Assembly: GCA_002297545.1 (NCBI GenBank)
Contig: DBLZ01000088.1
Span: 1-38,250, forward strand
Direction: 5' to 3'
DNA: 38,250 bases
From: Prevotellaceae bacterium UBA711
GTDB lineage: Bacteria; Bacteroidota; Bacteroidia; Bacteroidales; Bacteroidaceae
A program made the translations under genes and the position numbers. Below, piece by piece: positions 8,448-17,829 of this stretch. Below the pieces are notes generated by a model. The model made no database searches. It was not told where the DNA came from and saw nothing but the letters and a program-made list of their open reading frames with translations. Positions within the stretch are counted from its first letter, which is position 1. Every line of letters starts with the position of its first letter.

Positions 8448-11400
8448 CTACTCGACGATGAACTTGCGAGTGACGGTGCCGAGGGCAGTGCGGGCACTGA
8501 TGAGATAAATGCCTGGGGCGATATGGAACTTGTGCACGGATGAGCCTGGAGTGGCAGCGTAGAGGACGCGGCCGTCCGGGGCTATGGCATAGACCTCTTC
8601 CAGGAGGAGCGAACCGGCCGCCGTTACGGTAACGTCGCCACGATGCGCGGTGATGCTGATGGTGGCGTCGGCATCATTGTCGATATACTCGCCGCCGGAG
8701 GAGGAAACAATGAAGTAGCGGTTGACAGTCTTGCCTGGTACGGTGACGCTGATACTGTCGGCTCCGGTGGAGAGGAGCATCATGTCACCCGTGAGGGCAT
8801 CCAGCAGCGAGATGTCTTCCCGCAGGTTGTTCATGCCCGAGAAGGTCAGCCTGACGTCATCCGCGCCACGCCCTGTCACGCCCAATCCCACACGGTGGAC
8901 GGAACGGCGGCAGTTGACTGTTGTGGCACGGTTGCCGGCCAGGGTGTAGACCATTGGGGTGGAAACGAGGCTCTCATCCAGAAGGGTTTCCATATCCTCC
9001 TCGGGAATGTATCCGTCAACGAACCCGTCGTCCTCCATTATGACCGCCTCGCTGACCAGTCCGGCACGCTCGGCGCGGATGTGAAGAACCCGGGCTTCGG
9101 CCTGCAGTGCGGCACGGGTGGCCGGTGCCTGCAACATGGAATTGTTTTCTCCTCCCGGCACCATCATGGCGGCGGTGTAGATAAGGTCGCAGTCCTTTCC
9201 CTCAATGGTCTTCACAAAGAAGCCTTGGCCGGCCGCCAGGATGGGCCGTGAGGAATCGTCCCCCGTATTGACGGTAACCCAGTTGGGCGAGTTCGGATCC
9301 TTTATCGCTGCCGACTGGCCGTTGGCGGTGAGAAGCCAGTACTTCTGTTCCAGAACATCGCGGTTCCTGTCAAAGAAAGCATTGACGTCCAACCCGCAGG
9401 GGAAGGGATTGCTGACGAGGAAGTAGCGGTTGTTCGGAGTCTCGTTCTGCTGACGGAATTTGATTTCCGTGCCGGTCTTCAGGCGGTCTGTCCACAGACG
9501 GTATTGGTTGCTTCGTTTGATCTCGGTCGCATTGGTGGCATAGGAATCCGTGTCGGTATTCGGTCTGTCCTTCATGTAATAACTGTATGACAAGTCCTCC
9601 TTGGGCAGGCGGAAGAGCATGCTGCCACCGCCGGAATGTTCCGCCTTGAGGGAGAAGCCTGCGCTCCCATACGGTACGTTCACGTCGTTGAAGACGCTGC
9701 TCCACTCGGCACGCACCGCCACGTTGGTATCCCGGACATTGTCGGAAACGTCGGAAGAGTTGGGGTCGGCAAGATGGTAGAGCTTAGCCTCTCCCCTGTC
9801 CCATCCGCGCTGGTAGACGGCAGGACGGAAGCGATCGTTACGGTCGGTATCGAAAGTGATGTCGTGGAAATACGGGGCAGACTCGCGTCCGTCGCTCTTG
9901 GGCGCATACCAGTCGCCGGCATATATCTGCTGCAAGGGTGTGGCAAGGGTGTACCAGCGTCCGCAGTCCACCTCGTGTTCCGTCCAGGCCTTGCGGTAGT
10001 CGAGATACTGGGCCTGCAGCAGTTCGGCACCGGCCTGCAGCACCAGACCGTTGCAGCGGTTGGTGCGGAAACGGCGGCAACCGTAAGGTTCGGCATCGGA
10101 CACGTCGGTGCCCACGATGAGATCATAGGCTATGTCCTGTGTCACTGCCGTCTCGTGGCCGGTGAAGAGCAACAGGCCGTCGGTAGCACTGACGATGCTG
10201 TCATATAGCACAGGACGCTCGGAGACGCAAGGCGGCACTATCACGCTGGTACCCGTCAGTGGAACGAAGGCAGAGGCTGTGGTGTTGGACTCGTTGGTGA
10301 TATATTCAGGTTCTGTGGACTCGTCGAACTTGAGGTCCGTGCGGTCGGCACGCTTCCAGTTGAGGTCGTTGGTCCATTCTGTATTGCCTGCTGCGGCGGT
10401 CCACATCACGTAGCGCGGCACTATCTTGAGGTCGAAGATGAACGAACCGTTGCAAGTGCTACGCACCACTCCGTCAGGCATGGTCTCGCGATAGTCGGCA
10501 CGCACCGTGTAGGTGTAACCCTCGCGGGGCACGAAATCGCTCAGGAAAGTGATGTCGGCATAACCCTCCTTGTCACCACGGTTGGCAGACATGCGCAAGA
10601 TACGTCCGATCTCTCTCAACATGCCGTCGTCGGTGAAGACGCTGCAGTCGGGATCGTTGGTATCGGCTATGTACAAGGGGCTGTATGACGTATCGCCGGT
10701 TTCCACCAGCACGATGGGTTCAAGGCCTGTGGCTGCCTCGGACACCGGCTTGATGGCACGCAAGGGGACCCTTAGTCCTGTGGCACGGGCACGTATGCCC
10801 TGCAGTTCGCCAAGGGTGAGACGCAGAGGCACATTGCTCATGTACGTGGGATACTCTACGTTGCCAAAGCCGTTGAGCAAACCGGGAGCATGACCGTTGA
10901 CTGTGATGGACAGAGTGTCGGCCTCGAAACAGATGATGCAGTTGTCAAACTTCTCATCGAGATCGACCCTGTTGCCGATAGGTTGAATCGTCACGACATA
11001 ACTGTCGTCCGCGCCCATATCGCTGGGAATTTGCAGATTGATGTTGCGATGGTATAGCAGCAACAACGCGGGACGGGCATCTTCGCCGGAAACCGGACGG
11101 GAGAGTTTGTCCAGACCGTCGATCATGGCCTGGGTGAGGTCGTAGCCCGAACCGGCGGCCGGACGGCATGCATCCAAGGAAGTGGCATCGGGATAGAAGA
11201 AACGGAAACTGGACAGTGCCTCGCTCACGCTGACAGCGCCTGCAGGGCGTGCGGAATCAAGCACATAGCTACCGTCGGCATTGATGTAGGCCTTGCTGTA
11301 ATCCTTGCCATAGTAACCGAGCCACCAGTCGCAAGGCAACATGCTCTGGACCTCTTCTCCGGTATCGCGGTTCACACCATGGAACTTGGCACTCAGCGTC

Positions 11401-14400
11401 ACATTGGAGCCAGAACAGACTGTAGCGCCTCCACCGTCTGCCAGGTCTTCACTTCCGTCCACGATAAAGTTGAAGCTACTGCGGGTGGTGAAGGTGGAGC
11501 TGATGCTACATTCCGTGCCCACTTGGAACGTGGAGAAGTCAATGGCCTCACTACTGTACGTGAAATAGGCGGCCAGGTAGTACTTCTGGTTGGGGCGCAT
11601 TTTGTCGCTGATGATCTTGTCGCTGATGACAAGTTGTTTGCCGTTGCTGTCGTCAAGTATACCCCATACCTTGGGAGAGGAAGCCTCAGCGGCCAAAATG
11701 TGCTCGTAGACGGGCAACTCGTCGAACGTTGAGTTGATGACTACGCGACGGATATCGCTGACAGCGGCGAGGCGCATGGCGTTGTTGGCCGGTGTGGGGT
11801 CGCCCTCGGCAATGAGGCGTGCCAGCTCACGATGATATGTTATGGAGTCCACCACGCAGTAGTTGATGGCAGGATGATACTCTTCAAGGTCTTTTTCCTC
11901 CAGACCCAGATTGTTCAACATCGTCTCATAGTCGGCCTCCATCTTGGTGAGGGTAAGTGCAGAGTTACATACGGGCAGGGTGTTGGTGACTTTTACCGAT
12001 GGTTCGGCGGAATACACCTCTATGTCGTCGATGACAATATCACCGCCGGACGAGCTGGTGCAGGCATTGTTCACGTTCAAGACAAAGCGCTCGATGATGT
12101 GCTCTGCGCGAGGAATGAAGGAGAAATAGATTTGTTGCCATACGCCCTCCTTGCCGGCTTCGCTCTTGACAATGGTATCACCGGTGACAGAAAGGGCATC
12201 ACCACTGATGGGACCCGGGCAGTAGGCATAGATCATCTCCTCCTGCTCTTCGCCATTCTTATCCTTGTAATAGCCGAGGATGTTGAAGAATACATTGGCA
12301 TAGGACGTTACGTCTGTCTGAACTCGGTTGGGGCTGTTGGGCGATGACACCCAGGCCGACACGGTTATACGTGTGCCCTTACAGATGTTGCCGTCGAATG
12401 CCAGTGAGGCCATACGTCCCGGACACTCGGATGCGTCGATATAGAGGAAACCACTCTTGTCATAGTTGTACTGGTCCTCATCGGGATAGGCATCATGATA
12501 GTATTTACGCACGGGATAGAAGCGGGTCTGATTGTTCCAAGCGAACTTGGTGGTTCTGGCTATGGTATAGGCACCGAAGCCGTTTTCCTCCACGTTATCC
12601 GTGTAGTTGAACCCGTCACCATTGTTAGTAATGAATGTAGGCTCGAAAGCGTAAGACGTGTTCTCGTAGCGCAAAGGGAAACGATAGGTGTTTGGCAACT
12701 CTATACCAGCATTGCGCTCTCCCTTTGTAGCATAGTTCTTTCCCTTGGGAGGAGCCAGGAAGGTCTGATAAGCCTTCTGAAAGTCGAAAGTGATGGACGC
12801 CTTGGGCTCACCGAGATCCTTGCGCAACTGGCGTGGCGAGCGTGCGGACTTAGGTACAAGATTGCCTGTACCGTCATCCTTCATACCTATGATTTCGGTG
12901 TAAGGACGCAACTCTGTTCCGTCCACGAAAGTCAGATGATATACTGCCAGACGGTAGCGGCGGTCGCCATCCTTGGCATAGACCTCGATGTCTGCCGTTT
13001 TGCCATCCTCGACATGTTCCTTGCCATCAACCGTTGGATACTTGAAGCGGAAGAAACGAAGCGCAGAAAGATCGGAATTGGGACCTGCATAACCGGTGGC
13101 ACCTTCTACTATAGGGCCATCGCTAAGGGAAATGTTAGCCGTGTTGTTCGTTATTACAAACTCCAAGTTATTGTAGCTTGTCAGTTGGATAAGGTTCTCC
13201 TCGGCCGGCACGCCATCCTTGTATATCCAATAGTTGGCAAACTCATTGTCGAGTGGCAAAGAGCAGTCCTTGAAATTGACCTTACGGGCCGGGAAGGCCA
13301 CGTTATACTCCTCCAGCCATTTGTCTTGCTCAGTGCTCAGTGCTGTCAGTTGCTTGGCCATGATGTGGGCATTGCGCACAACATAGATACAGCGCTGAGC
13401 CAGCGTGGGCTCCACAAGATTATTGTCCACGGGAATGTCGAGGCTTCCGTCAATAGATGTAGGAGGCCAAGGCGTCGTGCCGTTGTCGCCAAAGTATTCC
13501 ACGAAGTCGGTATAGAATGACATATCTATGCCCACCGTGTATTCAAAGTCTTCTGCTACATTGTCGGGCATCTTGAAATAGAAGCCGAAACCGACCTTGC
13601 TTCCATTACTTCCATTGAAGCGCATTCTGTCACCCATAACCGTACCATTCCTATAGTTGCGACAATACGGCTGGTTGAGAAAGAGGAGACTGTCCGGTAT
13701 AAGGCCGTCGGTGTTGTAATTATACCATCGCTGATATGTCGTTACACGTGACGAAGTAGCATAACCTCCATATTTTGAGGTTGGCAGTTTGAACTCACGC
13801 ATGGTGTTGCGCTTCATGTAGCGGACAATGCGATAATCGTTGGTATTCTGGCGCCGCACTTTGTCGCCATTCTCCAACGTAAATTCATTCATACCATAGC
13901 TACCGTCTTCGGTGACATGGATGAAGGAGTTGGACGTCTCATCTTGCCCCATGTCGGCCAACTTGATAAACCAAGAACGCTTGTGTATGATCTCATGCTG
14001 CGTATAGTCCTCTGGGACGTAGATGGGGCATTGCTCGATAGTGAGAGAGGTTTGTGTGGTGGAAATAACGGCGTTCTTATTGGCATCAAAGGCTAAAAAC
14101 GTCTTACCCTTCTGCTCATCAGTCAGGTTATCGCCACCTATTGGCATCAGCAGTGCCTTGGCGCTTTCGCCCACATTGCCTATGGAACCCACGTGGAACA
14201 GTGTGGCGAGACTTTCTTCCGTAGATATGGAGAATGTGCCATCACCCTGACAAGTGAGGTAATTGCCACTGCGATTCTGCAGTACATAAGTCCCACCCTG
14301 CTGAACAAATGTCCACAAATAATCGTTGGTAAGCCCTTGTATACCATCCGGGGTAGAGCCTATAGTAGCAGTGACCGCGTCATAGACATCGCCAAAGCCG

Positions 14401-17400
14401 TCAGTCAGATAGTTGCTGCCAATGCCTATGGTATAGTATGCTCCGGCTTTGGGAGACAATGTGCGGAATATCACCTTCTGATCAAAGAAGAAGTTCACAT
14501 CGTCCTGTGCTGTGCCTGCCTCTGCCTCATTCATCAGCACTATATGGCCTCCGGACTCCTTGCACAACACCTTCTTAGTGCCATTAACCTCGCATACAAT
14601 GTGCTGGGTGGCACAGAGATTACCGCCCACGGTGGTTGCAGACAGAGAGAATGTTGCGGCTTCTTCCTTGTCAAACGTATAGACAAAGCCGTTGCCGGTA
14701 GCATTCAGAGCGAGGTATTGTCCCATGGTATTCTTCAGCACAAAGCCGTCCTTGTCGCCAATGTTCTTCCACAGATACCTATACGTAGCATCCGGTGTGC
14801 CCGCGCTGACAGCATTGTCGCCAGCACACAGCCCTGTATTAAATTCCAGCTCCTCGTCAAAGAAGACCAATTTGCGCCAGTAGTCGTCCTCTTCAATGCA
14901 GAAGTCCACATCTTCAGATTGCTTCTCTTTAAAGAGAATGGGCGACTTGGTCAGGGTGCCTGCTGATGTCAGATTCACCTGAGCGTTATCGTCGCTTGGC
15001 ACCAAATACTGATAATCTGTGGTCACATATTGGAGCACCCACTTGTCACGATTATCGCCGGTCTCAGCATACTCCACAAGATGGAACCTGGCAGCGTTTG
15101 CCTTCTCGGCGGTGGCAGCAAAGCGTGTGCCGTTCCAGCATAAGTATTCTCTTCTGTGGTTTCTGAGGAGCATGTCGGTTCCGCCCTCGCTCTGTTCCCA
15201 ACTCCATAGTCTGGATCTGTCCAAAGAGCTGACACCTTGACCTACAAAGGCATTCTTATCACCATCGGTGCCGGTGATAAGGTTATCGTCAGTGTAAGTA
15301 AAGTTAATGTCATACCACACTGTGTTTGCCGCATCATACTCGACAGGATGTTCCCCGCCATCTATTTTCAAAGTCTCGCGGATGATGGTGGATCGCGAGA
15401 TGGCAGAAGCAGGAATCAGCGTGACACTACCGTTTGCATTGTCTATGGAGATGGCTTTCTCCTCTGTACCGACAGTGACAGTATATATATAACGCTCTAC
15501 GGGGCGCGCAGCGACAGCAGCGACAGCGCCGGTGTATGGATTGAGTGCTACGTTGATGTTGGCGGCCTTTGTCTCATCTGTAGTCAGCGTAAGCGAATTG
15601 CCATCGTCGCTTAAGGCGATGTAGTTGCCTCTCTTGCTGCGCAGCGTCAAACTGCCATCGGCCTTCTTGGTCTTCGTCCACATGTAGCCGAGATCTGTGG
15701 GAGTGTCATCTGTCGGTTGCGCAGTAACAAGTATTGTGCCATTATCATACAAGGCTTGACGACCGTAGCCACTGAACTGAATGAAGATGTCGTTGCCTTC
15801 ATCTACTTCTTCCACAAGTTCGAACAACAGGGCATTGCCCTGATCGTCCATGTTATACTCTCCTATCGCGTTATTGACAACGCCACCAATAGGATTCATG
15901 GCACGTTCCAGATTTTCCTTGCGTTGTATCTGCCATGCATATTTGTACTGATTCCTCAAATCATGGACAAGGTGTACCTTGACGGCTTCGGCGGAATTGT
16001 TAGTGGGGACGAAGTTCGAGCCTTGAAACTTAACGTACAATCCCGCCTTGCAGACCATGTGATACCAACCGTCTTCGTCTGAAGGAATGAATTTCCACTT
16101 CATGTTGTCAGGAGCATTGCTGCCAGAGTTCGTTTGCGGATAGGATCTTGACCTCAGCCTATCGCTTTCACACCTAATGGCGTAGTCTCTCTTTGTGGCG
16201 TTAGTCCCGTCTCCATAGAATCGTATCACGTACCAGTACTCATGCTCATCAGTGGAGTAGAATATCTGTTGCGGTGTGTGCTCACAGCTCAGTGTCAGTA
16301 TGGCAGGCTTGTTCGTAAACTGGGAGAAAACGACGACAGCCCAGGTCAAGTCGGCGGTAGCATTGGTGAGAGTCATGCTGTTTCTATTACTGCTGGGACG
16401 CAGATATTGGTTTGCGTCCGTGGCATCTACCCACTGCAGCACCCACTTATTGCGGTCGACACCCGTTTCAGTATATTCAGAGAAACGGAACCTGGCAGCA
16501 TTCGTAGAAGCGGTTGCCATAGCGAAGCCGCTCCCGTTTCGGGTGAGGTATTCACCACTCTTGTTCTTCAGATAGATGTTATCGTCACCGGCATCCTCCC
16601 AAGTCCAAAGCATGGCTCCTTCTGCAGGGAAGGCACTGCCTCCATAGTTTACGTACGCGTGCTTGTCATCGGCAGTGATCAGACGTTCACTATCCGGATA
16701 GGGGAACACAATGCTGTACCAAACAGGATTACCGTCACCATCAACGTTGGCAGGCCATTCGGCACCGTCTATATTTTGTGTTTCGCGAATGACGGTAGCT
16801 CGTGAGGGAGTAGTAGAGGTAGCTACCAGGTCAACACTGCCATCGGTCATATCTATAGAGATAGCCTTATCAACGCCATCTACGGTGGTGGTGTACTGAT
16901 AGCGAGTGACAATATGTCCGTCCGTACCATTCACATCACAGGTGTAGGGATTAAGCGATGTATTGAATACAGTGGCAGCATCCTTGGTATCGACATACGT
17001 CAATCCGTCACCTGTCGCATTTACTGCGAGAAAACGGTTGTGACCGCTCAGCAAGGCATAACCGGCACCTTTCCTCTGTTTTCTCCACTTAAAACCAACA
17101 TTGTCGGGCTGTGTCTCATAATTATCAGGTAGCTTGGCAATGGGTGAGGTGTTTGTGCCACCATCATCATACAGCGCACGACGGCCGTGAGCACTGAACT
17201 GAAGATACATTTCAGCTGTTTCATCAAAGACCTCCGCAAGGTCGAACTGCAGAACGTTGCCATTATCGCCTGCGTTATATGCAGCCATTTCCTTGTTATC
17301 GCCAACACCACCATTAGAATTCAAGCATCTGTCAGTAACACCCTCACATTGTATTTCCCAGCCACCGGTATAAGTGGTATTCTTCGTGGCAACAAGATGA

Positions 17401-17753
17401 ACCTTAGTAGCGGTTGTCTCATCAGCGACAAGTCTGAACCGATTACCGGAGAAACTCACATATTTGCCCAGTTTACTTACCATATAGTATTCGTTGGGTG
17501 TGCCGGATTCCACCAATTTCCATTTGAGGTATTCCGCTGCACCTGAGGCAGGACTACTGCTTGAATAAGTGGCCGATTTCACCATATCGCTCTCGTCGCA
17601 TTTCAAGACATAATTCATACCATGACGGAATCGGATAACATACCAATACTCAAGTGATCCGTCGGCAGGAGAGTAGACTATATCCTGTGACATGGCATTA
17701 AGTGCCGTGGCAAAGAAGAACACGTGGAGGATTATGTAGCGTAACAGTTTCAT
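8448..17753 (-). CDS. Giant surface protein (3101 aa), putative fimbrial tip adhesin with T9SS-like C-terminal tail
   Basis: 3101 residues from the ATG at 17753; a TTG five codons upstream is less likely. The signal peptide is MKLLRYIILHVFFFATALNA. Residues about 24-945 are two copies of a roughly 460-residue module (see the repeat entry). Further beta-rich, trefoil-like segments such as DGFVLKNTMGQYLALNA and YVLQNRSGNYLTCQGDG run to about residue 1240; they suggest ricin-like lectin folds. Around 1800-1910, the stretch from ITVSAWVSSPN to DIVIDDIEVYS looks like a jelly-roll carbohydrate-binding domain. Near the C-terminus there is a WTAAAGNTEWTNDLNW motif of the kind seen in Bacteroidota surface adhesins. 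The last 65 residues (GDVTVTAAG to TRKFIVE, with IAPGIYLISA) resemble a T9SS sorting domain. It is the last gene of the fimbrial operon, a position that suggests a tip or accessory adhesin; that role is inferred. Confidence 0.75.
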   Translation of the reverse strand: MKLLRYIILHVFFFATALNAMSQDIVYSPADGSLEYWYVIRFRHGMNYVLKCDESDMVKSATYSSSSPASGAAEYLKWKLVESGTPNEYYMVSKLGKYVSFSGNRFRLVADETTATKVHLVATKNTTYTGGWEIQCEGVTDRCLNSNGGVGDNKEMAAYNAGDNGNVLQFDLAEVFDETAEMYLQFSAHGRRALYDDGGTNTSPIAKLPDNYETQPDNVGFKWRKQRKGAGYALLSGHNRFLAVNATGDGLTYVDTKDAATVFNTSLNPYTCDVNGTDGHIVTRYQYTTTVDGVDKAISIDMTDGSVDLVATSTTPSRATVIRETQNIDGAEWPANVDGDGNPVWYSIVFPYPDSERLITADDKHAYVNYGGSAFPAEGAMLWTWEDAGDDNIYLKNKSGEYLTRNGSGFAMATASTNAARFRFSEYTETGVDRNKWVLQWVDATDANQYLRPSSNRNSMTLTNATADLTWAVVVFSQFTNKPAILTLSCEHTPQQIFYSTDEHEYWYVIRFYGDGTNATKRDYAIRCESDRLRSRSYPQTNSGSNAPDNMKWKFIPSDEDGWYHMVCKAGLYVKFQGSNFVPTNNSAEAVKVHLVHDLRNQYKYAWQIQRKENLERAMNPIGGVVNNAIGEYNMDDQGNALLFELVEEVDEGNDIFIQFSGYGRQALYDNGTILVTAQPTDDTPTDLGYMWTKTKKADGSLTLRSKRGNYIALSDDGNSLTLTTDETKAANINVALNPYTGAVAAVAARPVERYIYTVTVGTEEKAISIDNANGSVTLIPASAISRSTIIRETLKIDGGEHPVEYDAANTVWYDINFTYTDDNLITGTDGDKNAFVGQGVSSLDRSRLWSWEQSEGGTDMLLRNHRREYLCWNGTRFAATAEKANAARFHLVEYAETGDNRDKWVLQYVTTDYQYLVPSDDNAQVNLTSAGTLTKSPILFKEKQSEDVDFCIEEDDYWRKLVFFDEELEFNTGLCAGDNAVSAGTPDATYRYLWKNIGDKDGFVLKNTMGQYLALNATGNGFVYTFDKEEAATFSLSATTVGGNLCATQHIVCEVNGTKKVLCKESGGHIVLMNEAEAGTAQDDVNFFFDQKVIFRTLSPKAGAYYTIGIGSNYLTDGFGDVYDAVTATIGSTPDGIQGLTNDYLWTFVQQGGTYVLQNRSGNYLTCQGDGTFSISTEESLATLFHVGSIGNVGESAKALLMPIGGDNLTDEQKGKTFLAFDANKNAVISTTQTSLTIEQCPIYVPEDYTQHEIIHKRSWFIKLADMGQDETSNSFIHVTEDGSYGMNEFTLENGDKVRRQNTNDYRIVRYMKRNTMREFKLPTSKYGGYATSSRVTTYQRWYNYNTDGLIPDSLLFLNQPYCRNYRNGTVMGDRMRFNGSNGSKVGFGFYFKMPDNVAEDFEYTVGIDMSFYTDFVEYFGDNGTTPWPPTSIDGSLDIPVDNNLVEPTLAQRCIYVVRNAHIMAKQLTALSTEQDKWLEEYNVAFPARKVNFKDCSLPLDNEFANYWIYKDGVPAEENLIQLTSYNNLEFVITNNTANISLSDGPIVEGATGYAGPNSDLSALRFFRFKYPTVDGKEHVEDGKTADIEVYAKDGDRRYRLAVYHLTFVDGTELRPYTEIIGMKDDGTGNLVPKSARSPRQLRKDLGEPKASITFDFQKAYQTFLAPPKGKNYATKGERNAGIELPNTYRFPLRYENTSYAFEPTFITNNGDGFNYTDNVEENGFGAYTIARTTKFAWNNQTRFYPVRKYYHDAYPDEDQYNYDKSGFLYIDASECPGRMASLAFDGNICKGTRITVSAWVSSPNSPNRVQTDVTSYANVFFNILGYYKDKNGEEQEEMIYAYCPGPISGDALSVTGDTIVKSEAGKEGVWQQIYFSFIPRAEHIIERFVLNVNNACTSSSGGDIVIDDIEVYSAEPSVKVTNTLPVCNSALTLTKMEADYETMLNNLGLEEKDLEEYHPAINYCVVDSITYHRELARLIAEGDPTPANNAMRLAAVSDIRRVVINSTFDELPVYEHILAAEASSPKVWGILDDSNGKQLVISDKIISDKMRPNQKYYLAAYFTYSSEAIDFSTFQVGTECSISSTFTTRSSFNFIVDGSEDLADGGGATVCSGSNVTLSAKFHGVNRDTGEEVQSMLPCDWWLGYYGKDYSKAYINADGSYVLDSARPAGAVSVSEALSSFRFFYPDATSLDACRPAAGSGYDLTQAMIDGLDKLSRPVSGEDARPALLLLYHRNINLQIPSDMGADDSYVVTIQPIGNRVDLDEKFDNCIICFEADTLSITVNGHAPGLLNGFGNVEYPTYMSNVPLRLTLGELQGIRARATGLRVPLRAIKPVSEAATGLEPIVLVETGDTSYSPLYIADTNDPDCSVFTDDGMLREIGRILRMSANRGDKEGYADITFLSDFVPREGYTYTVRADYRETMPDGVVRSTCNGSFIFDLKIVPRYVMWTAAAGNTEWTNDLNWKRADRTDLKFDESTEPEYITNESNTTASAFVPLTGTSVIVPPCVSERPVLYDSIVSATDGLLLFTGHETAVTQDIAYDLIVGTDVSDAEPYGCRRFRTNRCNGLVLQAGAELLQAQYLDYRKAWTEHEVDCGRWYTLATPLQQIYAGDWYAPKSDGRESAPYFHDITFDTDRNDRFRPAVYQRGWDRGEAKLYHLADPNSSDVSDNVRDTNVAVRAEWSSVFNDVNVPYGSAGFSLKAEHSGGGSMLFRLPKEDLSYSYYMKDRPNTDTDSYATNATEIKRSNQYRLWTDRLKTGTEIKFRQQNETPNNRYFLVSNPFPCGLDVNAFFDRNRDVLEQKYWLLTANGQSAAIKDPNSPNWVTVNTGDDSSRPILAAGQGFFVKTIEGKDCDLIYTAAMMVPGGENNSMLQAPATRAALQAEARVLHIRAERAGLVSEAVIMEDDGFVDGYIPEEDMETLLDESLVSTPMVYTLAGNRATTVNCRRSVHRVGLGVTGRGADDVRLTFSGMNNLREDISLLDALTGDMMLLSTGADSISVTVPGKTVNRYFIVSSSGGEYIDNDADATISITAHRGDVTVTAAGSLLLEEVYAIAPDGRVLYAATPGSSVHKFHIAPGIYLISARTALGTVTRKFIVE
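14920..17685 (-). repeat. Internal tandem duplication of a ~460-residue module in the giant protein
   Basis: Copy 1 spans about 17685-16300 and copy 2 about 16275-14920. Matching landmarks in the same order are EYWYVIRF in both, YMVSKLGKYVSFSGNRF / HMVCKAGLYVKFQGSNF, FSAHGRRALYD / FSGYGRQALYD, LNPYTCDV / LNPYTGAV, AISIDMTDGSV / AISIDNANGSV, SRATVIRETQNIDG / SRSTIIRETLKIDG, and RNKWVLQWV / RDKWVLQYV. The copies have diverged clearly at protein level, so the duplication is not recent. Confidence 0.9.
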
Positions 17754-17829
17754 AGCGAAGGAATGCAATAGACGATATATGGATTATGTTGTATTAGAAG
17801 AAGGGTGAGGGAGGCTGCCCTACTCGTCC

